From Nitrospinaceae bacterium (GTDB lineage: Bacteria > Nitrospinota > Nitrospinia > Nitrospinales > VA-1): a DNA stretch of 50,956 nt. The stretch is taken from NCBI GenBank assembly GCA_029261475.1, contig JAJDBG010000024.1, forward strand, positions 1-50,956, in the 5' to 3' direction. Both the position numbers and the translations under genes were made by a program. The notes beneath the pieces were generated by a model. It ran no database searches and had not been told where the DNA came from. It was given only the letters and a program-made list of their open reading frames with translations. Below, piece after piece: positions 8,311 to 16,740 of the stretch; the stretch's first letter is position 1, and every line of letters begins with the position of its first letter.

Positions 8311-9882
8311 ATGAACAATCCAAAAGATGTAAAAACTTCCTACGAGAATACCCTCAAGACCCTTTTTTCCAGAAGAGGGTCTTATGAAAATACTTCATAC
8401 ATGCCCGTCTTTCGGGCTTCCGGGATATTTTTCGTAGTCGTTAACAAACACACAGACACATTGATTTCTTTCATGAACTATTGGCGAGAAAAAAATCATC
8501 TCGCCAAGGTCGGTGCACTGGTGACCCTCCGAGATTCTGAAGGGAGCAAAGTCCTGCGCCAATATTTTTCCGTTGATGATTTTGTATATCAAATCAGCGT
8601 TAAAAATTTACTTGAAAGTTCAGAATCATTTACAGGATCGATAGAAGTCGAAATTTTCTCAGCTGAGGATTTGAAATTCCAATTTCCAGCAATTATGGTT
8701 TTTTATGAGACTCCAAAGGGAATTTCTTTTGTTCACACAAATCAACGCATATACAACAACGCGGAAGATCAACAAAGAGGAGAGGGTTTCAACGCCTGGC
8801 AAACTGGTTTTGATTTGCATGCCTCAAAAGGACTCGAACCTTTTGTTTTTTGTGTGAATGGTCCAAAATCTTCAGAGGATACCCAGGTTGAGCTGAAAGT
8901 TATCAATCATAACGGCGATGTTATGAATGAAACCATCTCATTAGGAAGCATCCCACCCTATGGATCCAGAAACCTCAGGCTATTAACCTATTCCGGAATT
9001 GCAGACTTTTTAGGAACGGAACCCGGTTTCTGCAAACTGAATGTCGATTTGGAAAATGTGCATTTGCGATTCGCCTGCGGTAATGTTTCCAACGATCAAT
9101 CATGGCTCTCAATCACCCATAGTTATTTTGATACGACAACGCATCACGATTACTACGATGTGAAAGAATCCTCCGGTTCGCCATGCTTTGTTCCTTTTAA
9201 TTTGGTTGAGGGGCTGGACGTCGACTTGGTCTTTTATCCGATTTTTTCTCCAGCAATTCTAAGTTTTGCATTAGAATGTTTTGATCATAAAGGCAAACAA
9301 AGAGCCTTGATCGACCTGGAATCGCAGTTCAACTCAACCGATTCCAACATGTACCGAATCGATGTAAGAAAAATTCTCAAAGCCAATAGCATTCAAGAGA
9401 ATGAAGGCCTCTATTGCCTCCACATCAGTGCGAAAGATCATAAAATCCCCACACGAATTTCCTATGGCCTAAATTATAGAAGTGGCCTCAAGCTTGGCTG
9501 TAACATAAGCACTTCAGCCCTCATGGAAAAAAGCTATGGCATTTCAGGACGCGCTTACCGGTGGGGACCCATTAGCTTACGAGATGGCGGTAAAAATTTC
9601 ATTCTGGCATCACATATCAGCAAAGAAAAAGAGCCTGAAGGGTCCTCCGATTTTGAGCTCACTCTATTCGACGCATCCGGAGTTATTCTGAATGAAAAAT
9701 TTACCCTTGCCAATTCAACAGGAGTAAACCTGTGTACCGAAGATTTGCTAGACAAGGTGAATTTTAAATCCAGTCACGGTGATTTTTTGTGGTTTGTTCT
9801 GGAATCTGCAAATCCCTACTATGAATGCAATCTCATTCATGTAAGTAAAGATGGATACATTGGCGGAGATCATGCTTTTTAA
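8311..9882 (+). CDS. Unrecognised protein with four beta-rich repeats in the glycan locus
   Basis: A 523-residue soluble protein that I cannot place in a known family. No signal peptide or membrane helix is visible. It appears to be built of four diverged repeats of roughly 100-120 residues (about 30-150, 165-275, 285-395, 415-523). Each has a strand, a turn with D/N-x-x-G (RDSEG, NHNGD, DHKGK, DASGV), a stretch with a short LL or IL helix, and a closing strand with H or Y (VHTNQ, ITHSY, ISYGLNY, LIHVS). The end reads YIGGDHAF. Its position between a sugar methyltransferase and a LIC12162 transferase suggests a role in glycan assembly or recognition, but this is inference. Confidence 0.8.
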   Translation: MNNPKDVKTSYENTLKTLFSRRGSYENTSYMPVFRASGIFFVVVNKHTDTLISFMNYWREKNHLAKVGALVTLRDSEGSKVLRQYFSVDDFVYQISVKNLLESSESFTGSIEVEIFSAEDLKFQFPAIMVFYETPKGISFVHTNQRIYNNAEDQQRGEGFNAWQTGFDLHASKGLEPFVFCVNGPKSSEDTQVELKVINHNGDVMNETISLGSIPPYGSRNLRLLTYSGIADFLGTEPGFCKLNVDLENVHLRFACGNVSNDQSWLSITHSYFDTTTHHDYYDVKESSGSPCFVPFNLVEGLDVDLVFYPIFSPAILSFALECFDHKGKQRALIDLESQFNSTDSNMYRIDVRKILKANSIQENEGLYCLHISAKDHKIPTRISYGLNYRSGLKLGCNISTSALMEKSYGISGRAYRWGPISLRDGGKNFILASHISKEKEPEGSSDFELTLFDASGVILNEKFTLANSTGVNLCTEDLLDKVNFKSSHGDFLWFVLESANPYYECNLIHVSKDGYIGGDHAF

Positions 9883-10023
9883 TCAGTCTGGAACCATAAA
9901 TAATTACCTCGCAAATAATTTTCCATTTAGCATCGCCCTTATTCAAGTCCATTTAAATTCCTGACAGCATCCCAAACATTACGATTTACAAAATCACCCT
10001 CGCTCTCTTAACACAAAAAGTTT

Positions 10024-11778
10024 ATGTTTTTGATCACGACCGCAAATCAAAAATACTGGAAAACCGACGAGAAAGTTCTATTCCTTGGCGAGTGGTGCAA
10101 ACTATACAAAGACAAAGAAATATGGGCACGGATGGACCATGAAACTCTCCCCTTCCACTGGGAGGATAGAGCACGGCAAATTCAAGGTTTGGGATACATA
10201 AACAAACTCTACGAACGCTATTTAAAAATTCTTTCAATCCGCCTCAATGAACTGCATCAAGTAGACTATGGGCCACGCTATTGGCGGATAATTATAGGGC
10301 CCTGGTTATTTTATTTTTTAGTATTTTTATACGATCGCTATCTTTCCATTCGCACGGCCATCGATTCAGAAAATGTCACCAATACATGGATACTCCAAAA
10401 ACAGAACCTACCCTCTGTCCCCAAAGACTACACGACCTTTAACCACTGGAGCGTCAGTCAGGATGACTATAACTTTTATATTTATAGTCAGATCATTGCA
10501 ACCTTGGGAAGTCTTCCATATGAAACAAAAGATGGCTCCCTGAATTTGGAACAGGGACTCTACGATCCCCATCTCAAAGGCACGAATTTATTTATAAAAG
10601 GACTTCTACACAAGATCGTACAAAAGGCTCCCGACCGCTATAAGAGCATCGTCTTTGTTTCTGGCTATTTCCATTTTTTTGATTTATTCCGGCTTAAATT
10701 ATCACTCCGTCAAACCCCTGATTTTTTTTCGTCCCCTCCCATTGTTCCAACAGTTTCGCCCGATCTATCCATTCGCAACAAACTTCAACTGGCTGAGGGG
10801 AATGACGAATTTGAAAAGCTGACCAACACCCTCATTCCCTTACAAATTCCCACAGCCTATCTGGAATCGTATAAAGAGACGCATCAAAAATCCCTCGAAT
10901 ATTTCCCTAAAAATCCCAAGCTCATATTAACCGCAACCGACTTGTTTGGAGGTGAAGGCTTCAAATTCTGGACAGCACATAACGTCTCTCGCGGATGCAA
11001 ATTAGCTGGAATTCAACATGGCGGGGGCTATGGAAGCCGAAAAATTGATTCAATCGTGTACAACGAAATTCGAGCATGCGATCGCTATTATACTTGGGGC
11101 TGGAGTCTAAAAGGTTATACAAAAACGCATCCAATTGCGGCGGGGAAATTAGCCAGCCTGGAAGAAATCACCCCCAATCCCCAAGGCAAGGTACTCGTGA
11201 TAGGCACTGGGGAGCCACGTTATTCCAGATGGGACCATGGCGACCAGATAGGCTCAGAAATGGATGCCTACTGCCAAGAGCAAAGTCAGTTCTTTCTCTC
11301 ACTTCTACCCAAAGTACAGACCGCTTTTTTATTCCGCTTACATCCAGCCGCACATGAATGGAATCCCCAAGCCCGTTTGCAAGACCTGGCACCCGACCTA
11401 CAAATATATCAAGGGGGAGAAACCATGATCGAGCAACTCAAACAAAGCCGGTTATGCGTATGCACAAATAACTCGACAACATTTTTAGAGTCGATTGCTT
11501 CCAACTTTCCCACCCTGGTTTATTGGAATCCACAACGTTGCGAACTACGAAAAAATGCAATCCCTTATTACGAGAGTTTAAAAAAAGTCGGCATCTATCA
11601 CGAAACTCCAGAATCTGCCGCCGAGCAGGCAAACAAAATTTTTGACGACCCTTTAAAGTGGTGGAATTCAGAAGCAGTGCAAGACGCAGTTAAAAATTTT
11701 TGCAACCAGTTTGCAAGAACAAGTCCCCACTGGTTACGCGACTGGAAAAGGGAATTGCTCAATCTTCGTGACAAATAA
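10024..11778 (+). CDS. LIC12162-family transferase (probable surface-sugar transferase)
   Basis: A 584-residue cytoplasmic protein. The opening LITTANQKYWKTDEKVLFLG and LGEWC are characteristic of the LIC12162 family of putative transferases. The C-terminal half has a glycosyltransferase-B look: GIQHGGGYG near residue 338, RLHPA near 439, and CTNNSTTFLE near 480, the kind of nucleotide-sugar binding region seen in capsule transferases. Members are found in loci for nonulosonic or other modified acidic sugars, which fits the amidotransferase trio upstream. Its stop codon overlaps the ATG of dtd (TAATG), but that is probably only positional. Donor and acceptor unknown. Confidence 0.8.
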   Translation: MFLITTANQKYWKTDEKVLFLGEWCKLYKDKEIWARMDHETLPFHWEDRARQIQGLGYINKLYERYLKILSIRLNELHQVDYGPRYWRIIIGPWLFYFLVFLYDRYLSIRTAIDSENVTNTWILQKQNLPSVPKDYTTFNHWSVSQDDYNFYIYSQIIATLGSLPYETKDGSLNLEQGLYDPHLKGTNLFIKGLLHKIVQKAPDRYKSIVFVSGYFHFFDLFRLKLSLRQTPDFFSSPPIVPTVSPDLSIRNKLQLAEGNDEFEKLTNTLIPLQIPTAYLESYKETHQKSLEYFPKNPKLILTATDLFGGEGFKFWTAHNVSRGCKLAGIQHGGGYGSRKIDSIVYNEIRACDRYYTWGWSLKGYTKTHPIAAGKLASLEEITPNPQGKVLVIGTGEPRYSRWDHGDQIGSEMDAYCQEQSQFFLSLLPKVQTAFLFRLHPAAHEWNPQARLQDLAPDLQIYQGGETMIEQLKQSRLCVCTNNSTTFLESIASNFPTLVYWNPQRCELRKNAIPYYESLKKVGIYHETPESAAEQANKIFDDPLKWWNSEAVQDAVKNFCNQFARTSPHWLRDWKRELLNLRDK

Positions 11779-12209
11779 TGAAAATTTTATTGCAACGAGT
11801 CACCTATGCCGCCGTGCGCGTAGATGACGAAGAAATCGCCCGCATAGGAAAAGGCATACTCGCTCTGGTAGGCATTGAAGAAGGTGACTCGCCCGAGTCG
11901 GCAGACCAGCTCGCAGAAAAAACCGCCCTGCTTCGTATTTTCCCCGATGACGCAGGTAAAATGAATCTTTCTTGCGTGGATATAGGTGGAGAAATCCTCG
12001 CCGTTTCCCAGTTCACCCTCGCCGGGAACTGCTCCAAAGGCCGCAGACCCAGCTTCGACAAAGCCGCCCATCCCGACCTCGCCCGCACACTGTACGAACG
12101 CTACATTCAGAAAATTGAAACCCTCGGCATCGCAACGGCAAGTGGACGCTTCGCAGCGGACATGAAAGTCGAACTCCTCAACGACGGACCCGTCACCTTC
12201 CTGTTATAA
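11778..12209 (+). CDS. dtd: D-aminoacyl-tRNA deacylase
   Basis: A 143-residue homodimeric enzyme that hydrolyses D-aminoacyl-tRNAs. The two signature blocks are intact: SQFTLAG..SKGRRPSF near residues 76-93 (SQxT) and NDGPVTFLL at the C-terminus (the NxGPxT motif that contributes the Gly-cisPro partner). Length is standard. Overlaps the previous gene by one base. A decayed second copy of this gene lies at 13411-13557, on the far side of the synthetase-like gene, and the 3' flank of both copies is also shared. Confidence 0.95.
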   Translation: MKILLQRVTYAAVRVDDEEIARIGKGILALVGIEEGDSPESADQLAEKTALLRIFPDDAGKMNLSCVDIGGEILAVSQFTLAGNCSKGRRPSFDKAAHPDLARTLYERYIQKIETLGIATASGRFAADMKVELLNDGPVTFLL

Positions 12210-12300
12210 AAATAAAACGACAAGGTCGTCCAGAAAATCAAGGACACATCAGTTTATATGATATTGTGACCTTAAATTTAGCGCACCAGAGCTTCGGTTT
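12207..12300 (+). repeat. Dispersed repeat, copy 1 (dtd 3' flank)
   Basis: Just after the dtd stop, AATAAAACGACAAGGT (12211-12226) and, further on, TAAATTTA..GCGCACCAGAGCTTC (12273-12295) recur at 13557-13572 (first part) and at 28185-28231 (both parts). See findings. Confidence 0.45.
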
Positions 12301-12335
12301 CTGAGCTTACCCTTTCCTACTTTCTGACTGCTATT

Positions 12336-13400
12336 ATGATTGAGAAATCCCTGATCCTGAACTCCACAGCCACTGCCGATGCACTGGCTCGGCTCCATTT
12401 TTATCTTCCGTATGTCTGCGATCAGGTTCTTGGCCTGACTATCATTTCCGAAGCTGAAATCCGTTACACCTGCAAGGAGGCAGACAGCGCTCCTTATATC
12501 GAGTCGATCGTCCAGGCCTTGCTTGACGATTCCACTGATGCGGAGTTTATGGATTCACTGCAAATGCACCCAGTCTTCGACAATAGCGATGCGCCCTGTT
12601 TCTGCAAACACGATCTCCTTCCCGAACTGCTAGAAGGCGACCATCTGATCTCTTTCGGTCCCGGTCAATACGGCATGGGCCACCTGTTTCTCAAGACCTT
12701 CAAATATTTTGAACGGGAATGTTATCGCATGGCTCTGAAGCAAGGCCCGGAGGAATTTGTCTACCCGAATCTGATTCCCCGCAAACTGATGCAATATCCG
12801 GATTACGGGACCGATCAAGACGCCACCTGGTTTGTGCCCGGAACGCAATCACCAGAGCACCTCGGCAAGCCCGCTGTTTGCCTGCACTGCTACCCGCATT
12901 TCAGAAAGCGAACACTTCCCAGAGACACCACCATCACCACCCAAGGCCGATGTTATCGCTATGAAGGTTCGGACCGATTCTCCCCGGACCGGTTATGGGA
13001 ATTCATCATGCGGGAAACGGTTTACATGGGAACGCCCGTCTTCGTGCGCAACTCGTTGAGGGAAATCGAAAGCCTGACCGTCGAATGGATGCAAAGCCTC
13101 GGTTTGCGTGCCTGGGTGCAGGAAGCCGACGATCCCGTTTCCGACTCAGCCTTGACAACCTCAGTACCTCTTAAATGGGAATTGAGAATTGCGCTCCCGG
13201 CATCGGGAGACTCTCTGGCGGCCGCATCGTTCAATTATCATGCGGACCACTACAGCAGACCGTTTGAGATATCAGAGGGGGAAAACACCGCCGCCACAGC
13301 TTGCGCCGGATTCGGCATCGAACGCCTGACCTGGGGATTTCTCGCGCAAAACGGATTGGACACAAAACATTGGCCAGAATCCGTTCGCAAGGAAATTTGA
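12336..13400 (+). CDS. Class II aminoacyl-tRNA-synthetase-like protein (amino acid:carrier-protein ligase type)
   Basis: A 354-residue protein with a class II synthetase core but no tRNA-binding arm. The motif 2-like block GRCYRYEG is at 204-211 and the motif 3-like ACAGFGIERLTWG at 322-334. Probable zinc ligands are C182 or C185, E222 (in LWEFIMRE) and C323, the Cys/Glu/Cys pattern of atypical seryl-tRNA synthetases and of the truncated ligases that load amino acids onto a carrier protein. No carrier-protein gene is seen next to it. The gene looks richer in G+C than its neighbours and lies between intact dtd and a dtd remnant, so it was probably acquired. The exact ligase role is uncertain; the fold call is firmer. 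Confidence 0.65.
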   Translation: MIEKSLILNSTATADALARLHFYLPYVCDQVLGLTIISEAEIRYTCKEADSAPYIESIVQALLDDSTDAEFMDSLQMHPVFDNSDAPCFCKHDLLPELLEGDHLISFGPGQYGMGHLFLKTFKYFERECYRMALKQGPEEFVYPNLIPRKLMQYPDYGTDQDATWFVPGTQSPEHLGKPAVCLHCYPHFRKRTLPRDTTITTQGRCYRYEGSDRFSPDRLWEFIMRETVYMGTPVFVRNSLREIESLTVEWMQSLGLRAWVQEADDPVSDSALTTSVPLKWELRIALPASGDSLAAASFNYHADHYSRPFEISEGENTAATACAGFGIERLTWGFLAQNGLDTKHWPESVRKEI

Positions 13401-13410
13401 AATAGCACAG

Positions 13411-13557
13411 TGGATGGCAAAGAAATCGCCCGCACACTGTACGAACGCTACATCTAAAAATTGAATACTGTGGCATTGCAACGGCAAGAGGACGCTTCGG
13501 AGCGGACATGAAAGTCGAATTCCTCAACGATGGCCCCGTCACCTTCCTGTTAGAAAA
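13411..13557 (+). pseudogene. Decayed second copy of dtd with internal deletion
   Basis: The sequence 13413-13435 matches dtd 11823-11844 (around DDEEIAR), then jumps directly to match 12079-12209 (LARTLYERY to the stop). The join falls in TCGCCCGCA, present at both dtd positions 243 bp apart, so a recombination between these 9-bp repeats explains the loss of 81 codons. A 1-bp deletion and an in-frame TAA near 13454 confirm decay. Identity of the retained 3' part is around 85-90% by eye. The 3' flank is also shared with dtd. Confidence 0.8.
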
Positions 13558-13580
13558 ATAAAACGACAAGGTATCTAGGA
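13552..13580 (+). repeat. Dispersed repeat, copy 2 (dtd-remnant 3' flank)
   Basis: AATAAAACGACAAGGT at 13557-13572, then ATCTAGGAAATACTAG. The first part matches the dtd flank at 12211-12226; the part with TCTA resembles 28201-28214. Confidence 0.45.
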
Positions 13581-13584
13581 AATA

Positions 13585-14475
13585 CTAGCGAACTTTCTCA
13601 AACTTAAGTGAAAATTCTTTTTCGTGCTTGTAGGCTTGATAAATTTCAGCTTTTGGGTATGCACTAACTGTAATGCCAATGATTTCTTGCCTGAGGATAG
13701 GCTCCATTTTGCAACCTAAATAAACTGCCCCAACTTCCTCTGGAGCAAAAGGAATGATTTCTGATTTCTTATTTTTATCTCTCATGGATGATACGATTCG
13801 CCATTCCTTTTCGTAAGCCCAATCCATTCCCTTTGTAAGTGTAATATGACTTATGATTCTACTAATGGAATTGTCAAAACCAAACATATCTTCATTTTTC
13901 AAAGTAGGCATTGTATCGGAATATTTTACTTCTTGAGCTTGAGCTACGTCTAAAGGAGAATCCACTTCTAAAATATTAAGGAATTTAATAACTGCGCCAG
14001 TATGGTTTTCAGCATAATGGGCCCACATTAATAAATTATCTTTACTCTCAGACATACAAAAAATAGATGTATCTGCTAGTTTAGAATGGAGTGAACGATT
14101 CAATTCGGGGGCCATAATATCTGCATTTCTAACTCCCTCCCTTGACCCTTCACGCAATCTCATTAAATCTTCTTCTGAAAATTGTTTGCCGCTTTCCTTC
14201 ACAACCTTTCTTAAATATTCAATGTATTCTGCCATCCGAGGGGATAGTAAATTGGTGACAGGATCATCGTTTGTGACATACTTGAGCAATGTTTCAGAAA
14301 GCTGACGCGCTATTTCTTCTTTATCTTCATCTAAATGGAGATCAAACTGATTGTCAAATGGATCGTTAAACTCAAGAGGGCTAGACCACTTCCTAGAACA
14401 GTTTTCTAGGACCACCTTGATAGATTTAGGCGAATAATATTTGAAGAAATATTCTTTATTGTTTCGCGAAACCAT
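13585..14475 (-). CDS. DUF2971 domain protein
   Basis: A 296-residue protein with the DUF2971 pattern: FFKYYSPKSIKVVLEN and FNDPFDNQFD near the N-terminus, CMSESKDNLLMWAHYAENHTG in the middle, and WAYEKEWRIV later. The family is of unknown biochemical function and is common in mobile and defence-associated regions. The gene is noticeably A+T-rich compared with the neighbouring housekeeping genes and lies beside the dtd scar, which fits horizontal acquisition. ATG 14475 is the only reasonable start. It is convergent with the dtd remnant and has no evident operon partner. Confidence 0.8.
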   Translation of the reverse strand: MVSRNNKEYFFKYYSPKSIKVVLENCSRKWSSPLEFNDPFDNQFDLHLDEDKEEIARQLSETLLKYVTNDDPVTNLLSPRMAEYIEYLRKVVKESGKQFSEEDLMRLREGSREGVRNADIMAPELNRSLHSKLADTSIFCMSESKDNLLMWAHYAENHTGAVIKFLNILEVDSPLDVAQAQEVKYSDTMPTLKNEDMFGFDNSISRIISHITLTKGMDWAYEKEWRIVSSMRDKNKKSEIIPFAPEEVGAVYLGCKMEPILRQEIIGITVSAYPKAEIYQAYKHEKEFSLKFEKVR

Positions 14476-14582
14476 TATTTAATTCCATCTTTAATATTTG
14501 TAGAACAAATTTTGCATTGCCGTCAGACACAGCTAAACCTACACTAAATCGTTTCGTTCTGGTTAGCTAGTCCTCCACATGG

Positions 14583-15152
14583 CTAGTTCAGTTTGCGGGC
14601 GACGGCAAAGGCTTTTTTCATATCTGGTAATTGTCTGAGGTCGGGAACGATTTCAAGGTGACGAACGATCCCTTCTTTGTCCACCACCATCACCGCTCGG
14701 GTGAGCAATCGGCTTTCTTCTATCAACAATCCGGTTGCTTGACCGAAGCCTCCATCTCGATAATCTGACAAGAAAGTAAGGTTGGAAATTTTTGCCTCTC
14801 TCGCAAATCGCTTTTGAGCGAATGGAAGGTCTCTGCTGACGGTGATCAAGTGTGCGTCCAGACCGCCATTGTCTTCGCTCAAAATATGCGTTTGTTTTTC
14901 ACAGACTTTGGTATCGATGGAGGGCACTACACTCAAAATCGACACGCGCCCTTTGAGCGATTGCAGGGATATCATTTTCATTCCACTGTCTGGAATGGCA
15001 ATCGCCGGTAACGGTTGGCCCACTTCCAGTGTCTGTCCTTGCAGGGTCAACAGTGCTCCATTCAAAGAAACACTCGCGGAATGTGCAGGGGCGGCCATGA
15101 GTAAGACAAGCACAAATATTCCTAATATTGATTGTTCGAATTTTCGAATCAT
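14583..15152 (-). CDS. tpx: Periplasmic thiol peroxidase (Tpx-like), resolving Cys absent
   Basis: A 189-residue peroxiredoxin of the Tpx type with an N-terminal signal peptide (about residues 1-26, cut after AHSA). The peroxidatic site is PSIDTKVC with C84. The block that normally carries the resolving cysteine reads DLPFAQKRFA, with Ala117 where Tpx proteins have Cys. No other cysteine is present in the mature protein, so it must act as a one-Cys enzyme with an external reductant. It would reduce hydrogen or lipid peroxides in the periplasm. AAGGAA lies upstream of ATG 15152. It follows the glycosyltransferase genes on the same strand. Confidence 0.85.
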   Translation of the reverse strand: MIRKFEQSILGIFVLVLLMAAPAHSASVSLNGALLTLQGQTLEVGQPLPAIAIPDSGMKMISLQSLKGRVSILSVVPSIDTKVCEKQTHILSEDNGGLDAHLITVSRDLPFAQKRFAREAKISNLTFLSDYRDGGFGQATGLLIEESRLLTRAVMVVDKEGIVRHLEIVPDLRQLPDMKKAFAVARKLN

Positions 15153-15195
15153 GATCTGATTTCCTTTTTATAAATTATTTGGGGTGCCCGCTATT

Positions 15196-16014
15196 TTATA
15201 AGGACTGATACAGGTCCACATAGCTTTGCATGATAGCATTCCAATCGAAACGTTTTTGGACACTTTTTTGAGCCGCCATTCCCATTTGCAAGCGCAGGTC
15301 TGGATCCTTCAGCGACTCAATACATGAGCCTATGTCTTCGGGAGTCTCGTTTGCGATCAGCGCACCGCCATCTTCGGCAATTTCACTTGCGATCCCAACA
15401 GGGGTTGAGACCAAAGGCAGTCCCGCTGCCGCCGCTTCTAACAAGGGTTGGGAGAAATTTTCGTACCTTGATGCGTATATGAAAACATCCGCCCTTTGGT
15501 AGTGAGTCTTCAATTCATCTGAGTTTTGAAAACCTGTAAACCGAACACGGTCTTCAATTTCCAGTGTCCGGCACAAAGCTTTCAATTCCTCCAGGTATCC
15601 AGAACGCGCTACACTGGTCGTCTCGGCTTCCCCGCCCACCACGGTCAATCGCCAGGGAAAGGATAATTTTTGAACGGCTCGAAGCACCCATTCAACCCGA
15701 CGAACACGTGCGATTCTGCCGACGAATAGCAACTGCAACGTTTTCGTCTCTGCTTCGTCTTTCCTGACGATTCTTTCGATGCCATCAATGCCCATCGGGA
15801 TAATATGAATTTTATTCTTCTCGATTCCAAATTCAAGGGCATCCGCATATTCCAGTTTGGAAGAGACCACAATCGCCTGCGCGCGTCGTGCAGAAGTTTT
15901 AAGCGTTGCCAAATCATAAAACTGATAAGGCAAACGTTGTAAAGAGGAGGAGAGGTATTTTTTATAGCCCAACAAAGAGCCGTGTGTGTTGAGAACGAAA
16001 GGTCGTCTCTTCAA
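15196..16014 (-). CDS. Glycosyltransferase family 4, C-terminal fragment (frameshifted)
   Basis: The 272-residue C-terminal part of a GT4 enzyme. It has the GT-B donor domain: LLFVGRIARVRRVEWVLRA, FTGFQNSDELKTHYQRADVFIYASRYENFSQPLLEAAAAG, then GLPLVSTPVG. The E-x7-E region is intact. The first residues (KRRPFVLNTHGSLLG) belong inside a GT4 N-terminal domain, and the preceding fragment ends exactly where they should continue. A TTG at 16014 overlaps the upstream TGA (TTGA), so reinitiation is possible, but a one-base frameshift in an A9 tract at 16021-16029 is the simpler explanation. The sugar transferred is unknown. Confidence 0.75.
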   Translation of the reverse strand: MKRRPFVLNTHGSLLGYKKYLSSSLQRLPYQFYDLATLKTSARRAQAIVVSSKLEYADALEFGIEKNKIHIIPMGIDGIERIVRKDEAETKTLQLLFVGRIARVRRVEWVLRAVQKLSFPWRLTVVGGEAETTSVARSGYLEELKALCRTLEIEDRVRFTGFQNSDELKTHYQRADVFIYASRYENFSQPLLEAAAAGLPLVSTPVGIASEIAEDGGALIANETPEDIGSCIESLKDPDLRLQMGMAAQKSVQKRFDWNAIMQSYVDLYQSL

Positions 16015-16328
16015 ACGGGCAAAAAAAAACCAGCGTCGGTCGGGAAGTTGCGATAATTGTGACTATGAAGGATGTCAAAATCGCCCTGCCCGGAATACAT
16101 TTTAGGGCTGAAGCAATAGCGCATCATCGGAAAAGGAATGGGGAATCGCGACACCTCGACACCTTGTATGACTTCTCTTGCAGGAAGCTTGGGATCGACA
16201 TCGGAGTAGGTGGTCAGCACTGGGGAGTGAATCCCTAAAGACTCCAGACGTTTAGAAATCTGGAAAGCCTGATTCACAGGGCCGCAAACATAGGGCAGAA
16301 AAGATTCGATGCTTCTTAATATTTTCAA
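16011..16328 (-). CDS. Glycosyltransferase family 4, N-terminal fragment (frameshifted)
   Basis: The 105-residue N-terminal acceptor-domain part of the same GT4 enzyme. It starts MKILRSIESFLPYVCGPVNQ and reaches ILHSHNYRNFPTDAGFF, then runs out of frame into LPV and a stop. Adding one base to the homopolymer (T9 to T10 on the coding strand) restores GFFFARLKRRPFVLNTHG, which is ordinary GT4 sequence and would give about 378 residues. It starts at TTG 16328 with a weak ribosome binding site. The break could be genuine decay, slippage-based phase variation, transcriptional slippage or a sequencing error. Confidence 0.7.
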   Translation of the reverse strand: MKILRSIESFLPYVCGPVNQAFQISKRLESLGIHSPVLTTYSDVDPKLPAREVIQGVEVSRFPIPFPMMRYCFSPKMYSGQGDFDILHSHNYRNFPTDAGFFLPV

Positions 16329-16359
16329 TGGGACCCATCAATAAAATGAATGGATTTTT

Positions 16360-16737
16360 TCAGGACGAATGCCCTTCGGGCGGTTCCGTTGCTTTTTCCA
16401 AACGTTTTTTCTCGTGATAAAGAATACCAATGTGCTGGCTCAAGGTACGCACCTGATTGGTGAGCACCGAAATTCTGATCGAAAAATGCAGGCAGATAAT
16501 CACTAAAAATGTCAGGCCGAAAAAAAACAGAGTCGAGGTGAACAAGGTCGCCCCCACTGTCTCAGACACCCAGGTCAGCAAATCCTCAGACACAGAAAGA
16601 ATGAGCATCATGCTACCCGTTACCAGCCAACCGAAGGAGTATTCCTCGTTGAGTCTTTTACGGCGCACCAACTCAAACACATACACCACAATAAAAATGC
16701 AGATACAGATAGAGATGATTCTTATTCTGGGAGGCAT
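16360..16737 (-). CDS. DUF2304 membrane protein
   Basis: A 125-residue protein with two or three hydrophobic segments (about 5-22, 40-58, 65-88) and a charged C-terminal coiled segment. The arrangement RRKRLNEEYSFGWLVTGSMML matches DUF2304 proteins, small membrane partners regularly encoded next to dolichyl-phosphate-mannose-synthase-like GT2 enzymes. The GT2 gene is only 3 bp upstream here, so the two probably act together, perhaps to anchor the GT2 at the membrane or handle its polyprenyl-phosphate product. Start ATG at 16737. Confidence 0.72.
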   Translation of the reverse strand: MPPRIRIISICICIFIVVYVFELVRRKRLNEEYSFGWLVTGSMMLILSVSEDLLTWVSETVGATLFTSTLFFFGLTFLVIICLHFSIRISVLTNQVRTLSQHIGILYHEKKRLEKATEPPEGHSS

Positions 16738-16740
16738 GGG

